A stretch of 64,000 nt of DNA, taken from the NCBI GenBank assembly GCA_024449915.1, contig JAMZAV010001732.1, forward strand, positions 344,258 to 408,257, given 5' to 3'. The notes below the pieces were generated by a model. It saw nothing but the letters and a program-made list of their open reading frames with translations, searched no databases and was not told where the DNA came from. Position 1 is the first letter of the stretch. The number at the start of each line of letters is the position of its first letter. This DNA comes from Sweltsa coloradensis. Lineage: Eukaryota; Arthropoda; Insecta; Plecoptera; Chloroperlidae. Position numbers and translations under genes: made by a program. Positions 55,788-64,000 of the stretch are shown here, piece after piece.

Positions 55788-56227
55788 TTCCAACCACCAC
55801 GACCACAACAAGTATCACTGCCAGAACCATCCCTATGACCACTCCCAGTAACACTGCCAGCACCACCGCCAGTACCACTGCCAGTACCACCCCAGGCCCG
55901 AACTGTCTCGCTACAAACTACCTGGACCTTCTCTGCCGGGAGTACAGGGTGCGACCTTCACAACATGGTAACACCTCTAGTCCCAAGGACGAGGTGCACG
56001 AGTATCGTATCAGAGAGGCCGGGGCTGCGGCCAGGACAGCGGAGATAGAGGAAGAGACGGCCAAGACGAAGCTAGAGGCGGCTAAGCTAGAGGTGGACGC
56101 TGCCCGGTCCCATGCTAGGGCTGAGGATTCCTGGGCTCAGAACGCCGGGGAAGAGCTCCAGTTTGAGAGGGAGCGACGCACTAAGAGTCGCCAAACACTC
56201 GCAGAGCCTCAGAGTCAGCAAGGCTAA
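55788..56227 (+). CDS. IgSF gene exon 5: Thr/Ser stalk and charged helix
   Basis: Acceptor TTATTTTTTCAG. The coding-like frame gives TTTTT and TASTTASTTASTT repeats (a likely O-glycosylated stalk), two Cys (NCLATNYLDLLC), then a long Glu/Lys/Arg/Ala helix (EYRIREAGAAARTAEIEEE onward) and a stop. No membrane span or fibrinogen domain follows. Signal, Ig modules and a coiled region recall the front half of gastropod FREP-type proteins, but a FREP identity cannot be claimed. If exon 4 is spliced exactly as its consensus donor predicts, this frame is missed by one base and translation ends after about 22 codons. Confidence 0.65.
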
Positions 56228-56479
56228 GGCAGCGACCAACAGTCTCGTGGTTTACTGTTATTCTGTTTGTGTTTTCTGTACTGCACAATCTCAAAAAAAA
56301 ATAATATGTTTAATATCTGGATGTTTATTTGTAACCACTTTTCCCACACTTGCATTTATTATACCAATATTTAAAGTGATTAATTTCTAAATTTCCACAT
56401 CACTCTACAAGTTCAGAAATTAATTTAGAACTCTTTTTGCATATTACTCTACACCAATGTTCATGCATTTTTTGGTCGC

Positions 56480-56555
56480 AATAAATCGAAATTAGCAACA
56501 GTTATTATAAGCTTAGGGTATTAAAATCCCTTTTACAAATTTTAATGGAAATAAA
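56480..56555 (+). terminator. Polyadenylation signals of the IgSF gene
   Basis: AATAAA at 56480-56485 and 56550-56555, about 250-330 nt after the stop. Confidence 0.4.
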
Positions 56556-57050
56556 GTAATAGATTTTATAACAAATAATTTAAATTCCATTTAAAACTCT
56601 ATTTCAATGTTATTGACCTGTTTCTAGGCCTGTTATCAGTGTCGCCCGTGAACTCTGACACGAGAGTGATAACACTGTGAGGCCCGCGTGTTTTTCAAAG
56701 CCAGGCGGTGTTGTTGCCAAACCGAGATTAGACCGGTTTTAAAATATCTAAATTGAGATTCACTATTATGTATCATATGATGTTCACTGTTATTTAAGGT
56801 GGTTACAATGAATATAATACTAATGTGTGTCTCGTGGTCTGTGGTTAGGAGTCTCTGCTTCCAAACAGAAGGTCCTCAGCAGTTCTATTCCGCTATAGGC
56901 TGACGATTTTATACATTTTTTATGAAACATTCAATGCTTCCATTATTATTCTTGGCTTAATGTGTTAATGGTGACTTGGAGTCGTAGCAAGGCACAATAA
57001 TAAACTCTAAGGTTGTTGATTCTAGCCTGTGATATCATGTCTAACTTGTT
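56525..57050 (+). repeat. Right arm of the inverted repeat bracketing the IgSF gene
   Basis: Complement of 49400-49945; contains a plus-strand SINE D head (CTGCTTCCAAACAGAAGG). Confidence 0.8.
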
Positions 57051-57066
57051 GGTCGGTGATTAACAT

Positions 57067-57960
57067 TTAAACTAGGGAAACGCAAGGTCGTTGTTAGACG
57101 AGTGAGTGAAACCAGTGTTGAGTAGCCGGGAACATTCCCTTTCATCCGCCTACCTAATGCTGCATCTAGACTGCATGTCTTTCCTCCCCAGCTACCATAG
57201 GCTAGAGGGCGCATTATGGCTTTACAGTTGAAGCGCCCCCAGACCAATTCTCATATTAATGAACTTAAATGCAATGTTCCCGGGTACTTAACACATGGCT
57301 CGCTCACTCGTCTGACACTGACAACGACTTTGGTGTTTTCCTTGTCTAGTCGGCTAAGACGCCTTAAAACCCGGAATGTGGGAGACCCGGGCTCAAACAA
57401 CGATCGGGATAGATTTTTTTTATTATATTAAAAAATTTAAGAACATGTATTGAAATGCATACAATACTTTGGAAAACATAGCCAGTACGAAATGCGTGTG
57501 AGACAGCAAGGTTTACTTAATCTTCAAGCGGAATTTTGGGTAACCTTAAACGTGCAAGATTCTTACCACCCTGGTCACCGCCTGACATTCTAAAACTGAT
57601 AAAATAGACATGTTTTTTCTTGAACAAATGCATTGTCGTTAAATCCTACACATTTCAGCTAATGTTTTCAATGTATTATTTCTTGTAGGATTAAATTGTA
57701 ACAAATTTTCCTCATTTTGTTAGCAATTCGCAGTTAACTAGTCACAGATGTCTGTTTAAACTTTCAGCTCCATCTGTTAAGCCGTTCGGCTGTTTGGCAT
57801 CGAAATAAAACATTTTACAAACGTATAGTGTCACAACGAAGACCCGTTCAACTTGCGTTGTAAGATTCATTCGCTCCGCTCACTCGTCTCTAACTAGGAC
57901 TAGGGAAACGCCAATGTCGTTGTTGGACGAGTGAGCGAGTCATGTGATGAGTACCCGGGC
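57067..57960. mobile_element. Cluster of second-type Helitron-like termini and SINE C
   Basis: CTAGGGAAACGC with GTCGTTGTTAGACGAGTGAG at 57067, an inverted relative at 57290-57355, a family C tRNA-like head at 57335-57425 (GGGAGACCCGGGCTCAAAC), and CTAGGGAAACGCCAATGTCG at 57901. Individual element borders are unclear. Confidence 0.45.
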
Positions 57961-59470
57961 ACAAGGGGCAGATAAATAGCGAACCTTCAAGAGTTGCCAA
58001 TTATACCGCATTACCCACATGTGCTGTGAGTCATCAAGTTGAGACTTGTCTAGCTGCTATTGCTGCGTTCTCTATATCGCTATGCACGTGGACGCGGGCG
58101 ACACCAAAACATATAACATCGCCAACGCCAAAGTATTAAAGCTATAACGATTCCAAAATATGTTTTAGAAAGGTCCAATAACGTACTTCATTTTCGTTTG
58201 AGATGTTCTGCATCCATGTTTTATGCTTCTCAAGTAATATCCAATTAAAAAAGCACTTTCAAAACATGACTTTGTGGGAGTAATGAATTTTTTGTAAGTT
58301 GGCAGGGAAAGATATAATTTTGCGATTTTTCTCAGTTGTTAACATTCATAGTGGTAACATTGGCGAGAAAGGGTATTTTTTACCAAATCGAAAATTAAGT
58401 TTTAAAAAATAAAAGTAAAAAATTTTGTTGTATATATATAAAATTTAAATTTTTAAAAAAAACGAGATTAGAAACAATAGTACAGTCCACTGCCTCCCAG
58501 ATGTTCGTCGTGGCTCCTCGTTCCTGCCGTTCACGCGACGGTTTGATTGTTGAAGACAATTCGCACTTTTTCCCCCCAGCGCTAGTACCGTCCCCAGAGC
58601 TTTCTTTGTTTTCGTGTTTAATACGATCTGCATACGATTAAAATGTCATCATGCCAGAGTTGAGCTGTATTTTTCTTCCAATAGGCAATGGTGCGTGCAA
58701 GAAGTTGTAAGATACCTGCCATTATCTAACTAAAAAAAGTAGGTCTTTCTTTGCATGAACTACAGGGAAATAAGGAAATTGTCCACCCAAGCCCCCCCCA
58801 GACTCCCATTTATCACGCGGCCTCTGCTTGATGGAAAATAATATGTTTAGCTCGTGGCCTGCAAGACTAGGGCCAAGTAGGCTACCTAAGCCTATGATTT
58901 TTAAATTTATTAGAATAGGAGGCATAGGCCTATAGATAAAATAACATCTATTAAATTACCGCTCATATGAGATATTATCAACAACAAAGTTTACAATATT
59001 ACTTTTTGTTTAATACCAGCATAATAACTAGACAAATTTTATTCATTCGGAAACATATAAGTGATGTACGTACAAAAACGATTAAAACATTTATTAGTGG
59101 ATCAACAGAAATACAGAGAGAGACATTTAATTTACAACAAACAAAACAAAGAAGCTCTTGGGACGAACTAGCGCTTGGCAACATTAACACTGCCTGGACA
59201 GCGGTAACGAGACCAGACGAAATTAGAGCAGTGGTACAGTCAGAGGGAACAAGGCTGAAAGCGAGATAAGAACATGTGAAGTTGAAGGCCCCAAACAAGG
59301 CGAGGTGACCCGGAGATATACAGGTCACGACTGTGATCGGGATAGATGCAGAAGCTAAAGTGAAAAGTAGTAACAAAGAGTGTTGTTGAGAGCATTATTA
59401 TACCAAGATAGAAATATTCTTCTTAGGAATTAAGAATATCAACCCCACAATACAAACATTTGTAAAAAAA
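57960..59470. other. Spacer with no supported gene
   Basis: Overlapping frames of 100 and 125 codons on opposite strands at 59.0-59.38 kb have no domain, splice or family support. The minus one is hydrophobic. Confidence 0.45.
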
Positions 59471-59474
59471 AACG

Positions 59475-59895
59475 CAGTCAAGCTTTCCCTTTAAAGTATT
59501 GACCGTGAATGCGTGGATATAGAAGCTGGCAAGCTTTCATTCTTACCCCTAGTTTGCATAAAAGAAGTAGACTTCGCCTGTTAACGAGCGTCAAGCCAAC
59601 CATTTTTGTGGTAAAAAAGTAAAAATTTTAAACTCAAAATCATAAAAAAATGCTTGAATTTGATTCATTGCGAGAACTCTAAAAGGTCATTGGCCAAGCA
59701 TTTTTTATGATTTAGAGTTTAATTTTTTTACTTTTTACCACGAAAATGGTTGGCTTGGTGCTCGTCAACAGGCGAAATGATCTTACTTCTTTTTAATGCG
59801 AAACTAGGGAGAAAGAATGAAAAGCTTGGCTCAGCTTCTATATCTCACAGCATTCACAGTCGAAGACTTTTGAAGGAGAGCTTGGCTGCCGTTTT
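59475..59895. repeat. Palindrome with arms of about 190 bp
   Basis: Left CAGTCAAGCTTTCCCTT through GCCAACCATTTTTGTGG; right its complement through GAGAGCTTGGCTGCCG. Related to 61450-61745. Confidence 0.8.
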
Positions 59896-59989
59896 TTTTT
59901 TTTTTTTTTACAAATTTCTGTAATTGTGGGGGAAATTACATATTTTTGCTGTTTGTTTCCTATCAAGCCGTAAATGATGTGAATGATTT

Positions 59990-60740
59990 AATTTGTTAAG
60001 TTGAAAGTTGTTTTTTGACTTTTTGGGCCCACGAACTGGGGGGTTCGTATTCGAATTTTCCCCCTTGTGTTTTGGGCGCTAGATATTTATAATAGTTAAC
60101 ACCATGTTTAATTTCAAGTGTGTGCAAACTACTACGCCTGAGTACTTATGCGTTTTGATTTTGATTTTGATTTTCCCCGGTCCCTATTGCCCGGTTTTGG
60201 TTTTAAAAGCTAAAGTAATTGCGCATGAGGGAAATCTAAGTGTTGTCCAAGTTATAAAGTTCTAAGATCTTCAGTTTTCTCTGTATAGCGCCTTATTCAT
60301 ACGAGTTTTGACAATTTTGATTTTCTCTGGTACCAGTTACCCAATTTTGCTTTCCATATTCAAAAGTGATAAAGAATGAGAGATATTAATAAAGTATATT
60401 CCACGTGTGAAACTTCTCACTTGTACCGTTTTCTTTAAATAATTAATTTTTTAAAGTTAAGAGATGTTTTTTGTCATTTTTGGACCCACGGTCCTCCCAA
60501 ATTTAGCCCCTTGTGTTTGGACGCTAGATGTTTATAATGGTCAAGAGCATGTTTAGTTTCAAGTGTTTTCAAATTACCACTCCTTATTAATTACGTGTTT
60601 TGATTATCATCAAAATTTTGGTTTTCACCGGTCCCTTTTACCCGATTTTAGTTTTGAAAGCAAAAGGCACTGCGTCTGAGATACATCTAAGTATGGTCTA
60701 AGTTTCATAGTTCTAAGATGTACCGTTTTCTCTGTAGGGC
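59990..60740. repeat. Two diverged tandem blocks of about 460 bp
   Basis: Each has TTTTGGxCCCACG, CCCTTGTGTTT, GCTAGAT-TTTATAAT, ACCGGTCCC-like and a final GTTTTCTCTGTA. Part of it reappears inverted at 61246-61370. Confidence 0.6.
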
Positions 60741-61449
60741 ATATCTCCGAAGAGAACTAACTAACCAGCCAGCCAGCCAGCTAGCCAGCCGGAAGGATTT
60801 TAACGATATTCAGACACTTTTTGAACACAGAACGGGTTATTGGATCGTGTTGATTTTTTTTTGTAGGTCATGGACCACATATCAGGTCATATACCGAGTT
60901 TTAAGATTGTAAATCTTTCAGGGCGAAGTGTGCAGATAGCTGAAAAAAAACAACTCTGTTAGCTGTATACATGGCTGCGAGTTCGTCTTCGCCTAAGCAG
61001 TCGCGTGCGCTTGGCTGCGGGCGACGTCGCCCTAGATAGATAGTAAAAGACATGTTTCAAGTACCTAAGGTATTCCCCCAGAGGATGGCGTCTTTGTTGC
61101 GAGTGTAGCTTATAACCCAGCCGAACATAGCACTGTTCCCCTGAGGATAATTAACACTACACATAGACAGGTCGGAGTCTATACAAGTACTGTGGTAGGT
61201 AATGTAACCCCTCTTGAGGAAATTATAATAGTTATTTGTACAAGCTTGAAATTAAACATGCTCTTAACCATTATAAATATCTAGCGCTTAAAACACAAGG
61301 GGCACCTTTGGGGGGACCGTGAACTCAAAAATGTCAAAAAACAACTCTGAACTTAACAAATTTAATCATTCAAAGTCCATCATTCACGCCTTGGTAGCAA
61401 ACAAACAACAAAAAGATGTAATATCCAAACAAATACAAAAATTTGAAGA

Positions 61450-61745
61450 AAAAAAAAACGGCAGTCAAGCTCTCCTTCAAAAGTCTTCGGCTGTGAATTC
61501 TGTAAGATATCGAAGTTGAGCCAAGCTTATTATTCTTTCTCACTAGTTTCGCTTTGAAAATAATGAAGATCATTTCGCCTGTTGACAAACGCCAAGCCAA
61601 CGATTTTTGTGGTAAAAACGTAAATATTTAGGTAGACTCGAAATCATTTTTAAAAAAATTGCTTGCCCATGAACCAAATTCAATGGCCAAGCCATTTTTT
61701 ATGATTTCGAGTTTAAAAATTTAATCTTTTACCACAAAAATTAAC
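61450..61745. repeat. Second palindrome related to 59475-59895
   Basis: AACGGCAGTCAAGCTCTCC and GCCAAGCCAACGATTTTTGT, then a partial inverted arm ending ACCACAAAAATTA. Confidence 0.7.
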
Positions 61746-61749
61746 TATT

Positions 61750-62280
61750 AAATAATTTAAAATTCCATACCCATAGTTGTAGATAAATATACTATGAGCC
61801 ACCATAAAAAAATCAGGTCATTCGGACAAATTATTCAGGAAATATTTTTTTCCTCATATTATGTAATGCGTGGTTTAAAAACACCGGAGATAATGAACAA
61901 TGAACGAAATTACAATTTCATATTATATTTACATATGATATGACCCTGGCTGTACTACATATATTTTATACAAAAATTATATAAATATAATATATATTAC
62001 ATATTATAAAATTATATGTACAAAAAACAAAGTGAAACCATAAATAAATATATTAATATGTACTTATAATACAAATATATATTATAGAGATAGATACAAT
62101 ATAAAAAAAACTACCATACTAAAAAAGCTTTTTTTTATACTTATTACAGTTATTCAACCCTTTCACTTTTTCCTCCTTCTCCTTCTCCTTCTCCTTCTCC
62201 TTCTGATGGACGGTCCAGGGTCGTCGTGGGTTCATTGACCCCAGGCAAGACTGACCCTAACCAAACTAACCGGACTGGAC
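61750..62280. other. AT-rich region, (CTCCTT)n near 62172-62203
   Basis: No gene. Many TATA/ATAT runs and a short CTCCTT hexamer array. Confidence 0.6.
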
Positions 62281-62450
62281 CAGGTGATCAAATTAATATT
62301 GCGACGTCGGAAGATAAAATTGCGGATTTGTGTTTTTTTTCTTGTGAATAATTTTTCGTGTGAAACCTGTCCAAGGTACTACAAACATTCCATACAATAA
62401 GAATAAGGTGGGTGTCGCTATGGATATAATAATCGTTTTCACAGAAAATT

Positions 62451-62700
62451 ACCGACAGTGTTGGCTCGAGCGCTAAGCGCGCGATTCGGGAGGTCCCAGA
62501 TTTAAATCCCGTCGAGACCAGCAATCCTGACTGAAGGTCGTTTCCGAGGTTTTCCTCCGTCGATAATGCGAATGCAAGTGATGAGTCCTATTGAACAGCC
62601 CTCGGACATCCCTTCACAATTGTCCTATCCGCAACATACCTTGTTAAGACACCTGAAGAGGGGCATTAATTTGACCTTGGGCAAACTTCCCACAAAATCT
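62451..62700 (+). mobile_element. SINE family A, full-length-like copy
   Basis: ACCGACAGTGTTGGCTCGAG start, core, GACATCCCTTCACAATTG and tail CACCTGAAGAGGGGC. Confidence 0.8.
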
Positions 62701-62727
62701 TTTATTAATTTATTATAAATTATTGAA

Positions 62728-62833
<106 letters not shown>

Positions 62834-63104
62834 CATAACATAGCATCAACAACATCAGCTAGTCGTTCGAGAGTATTTCACTTCCCAAAACTAGAGGCGA
62901 GCTCTGGCATTCGTCGTCGAGGTCACCTCTCTTCTTGACGACCACCCCGACGACGACAATACCACTAACGATGACAACGACGATGACGACCGTGACGTGA
63001 AAATCCTCCTTTCCTCCCTAAATCCAATTTAACTAAAAGCATGGCTAATTGCTTGATAACGGTTGATACATATCCATATACCGGCCGTTAACAAAAACAA
63101 AATC

Positions 63105-63310
63105 ATATTTAGAGTCTACCCACTCAAAGAACTGATTTTTAGTGGGGGACATTAAATTTAAAGCAGACCAAGCCAACACTGTAGGCGTCGACGCCATCGA
63201 CGAGCAGCGAACATAGACCAATAAAAGAGTGGCTATTTCTGTAGGAAACACCGATCAATCAAGTTGGACACGACTCCACCCGCGGACAGCACCAGAGTCA
63301 ACAAAGCTAA
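63105..63310 (+). repeat. SINE family D body fragment
   Basis: Same order as 5788-6030: GAGTCTACCCACTCA, AGTGGGGGACA, ACCAAGCCAACACTGTAGG, AGAGTCAACAAAGC. Confidence 0.55.
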
Positions 63311-63535
63311 AAATATTCACTCATCGATATTTCATAAAAAACAAAATTTTTACATTTTTATCATTTTTGCGGATGTGTGTTTTTAATCTTCTCTAATAAA
63401 GGTACTATAAAATGAGGATTGTTTTAATCCACAAAAAAGAATTTAAAATTTGGTTAAACTGATAAACCCTATCATTTCCCCAGATTAAAATTATAAAGTT
63501 AAAAATGGACGCAATGTCTGAAAGAGTTTGACCGC

Positions 63536-63640
63536 CTTTGGACATCCCTTCACAATAATAATTGTCCTATCCGCAACATACCTAGTTAGACACTGAAGAG
63601 GGGCATGAATTGCACCCTGGGCAGGCTTCCCATGACAAAT
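63536..63640 (+). mobile_element. SINE family A 3' tail
   Basis: GGACATCCCTTCACAAT to TGCACCCTGGGCAGGCTTCC. No head. Confidence 0.6.
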
Positions 63641-64000
63641 TATTATTCATGGTCCAGATTATTTTCCATACATGTTATTATAAGTAGGGCTGGGAAGTTT
63701 AAAACGTTTGCAAGTGACAAAAAGGTAGGCAAATAGTTTCTAGAAAACACCAAAAAGGACGTAAAAATCGAAAACATTTACCTATCAAATAATTGTCATT
63801 TCATCTGCTCATGTTAGTTCATTGATTCGTGAATCTAACAAAAGAGGATGGTTTTTTGGTCATTCCCGGTCTCAGTTTTTGAGAACTACACCAAAGATTG
63901 AGGGAGATAGATAGGCCTACGTAGCTAGATTAAAACGTCGTTATTTTCTAGACTGGATTAAGGCCAGCTAGACCTTTACTTCCATTTAAACCCTTTTTAC

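Noticed and set aside
59000..59376. Overlapping 100- and 125-codon frames on opposite strands, one with a signal-like start
   Set aside because: No domain, no splice sites, no poly-A context; the overlap indicates that at most one could be real and neither is supported.

Overview
This is eukaryotic, almost certainly invertebrate animal, nuclear DNA. The evidence is spliceosomal introns with GT/AG borders, several tRNA-derived SINE families, foldback and Helitron-like elements, microsatellites, AT-rich spacers and animal-type modules (immunoglobulin-like domains, a WASP-type GTPase-binding-domain tail). A mollusc, possibly a heterobranch gastropod, is my best guess. It rests on overall character and not on a diagnostic gene. 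No bacterial operons, rRNA genes, CRISPR arrays or phage were seen.

Genes. (1) At 1-14 kb two long members of one unrecognised gene family lie tail to tail: gene 1 on + (left window edge to 4647) and gene 2 on - (14055 to 9188). Each encodes roughly 1,400-1,500 residues, essentially in one large exon. The order is an alpha-helical N-terminal domain, a beta-type segment, glycine-rich collagen-like blocks, a helical domain, two long coiled coils around a hydrophobic stretch, and a conserved C-terminal domain. Both carry frame breaks. A stretch of about 370 bp is nearly identical between them while its flanks are diverged, which suggests gene conversion. (2) At 25.4-28.2 kb, on -, are the last two visible exons of an adaptor-like protein. 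They join in phase into a C-terminal segment strongly resembling the autoinhibitory GBD of WASP/N-WASP, but with no CRIB core and no VCA region. (3) At 50.8-56.2 kb, on +, is a five-exon secreted IgSF gene with TATA box, signal peptide, three Ig-like modules, a Thr-rich stalk and a charged helix. It has two reading-frame problems. (4) At 15.9 kb, on -, is an isolated candidate transmembrane exon, duplicated in tandem.

The rest is repeats. 16-24 kb: a foldback element, a 194-bp tandem array interrupted by a 1.06-kb TIR element, SINEs. 28-31 kb: an inverted repeat with a Helitron-like insertion in its centre. 31-41 kb: three copies of a 1.7-kb repeat beginning with a palindrome, one inside a TTAA-flanked foldback element. 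37-49 kb: at least seven non-autonomous Helitron-like elements with TTGGATGAGCG at one end and a hairpin plus CTAG at the other. 47.7-49.3 kb: a diverged tandem array. 49.4 and 56.5-57.05 kb: a 0.5-kb inverted repeat bracketing the whole IgSF gene. 57-64 kb: more SINEs, palindromes and microsatellites, no convincing gene.

The genes do not form an evident pathway. The most novel items are the paired giant-exon family and its conversion tract, the GBD-only WASP-like tail, and the Ig locus framed by inverted repeats.
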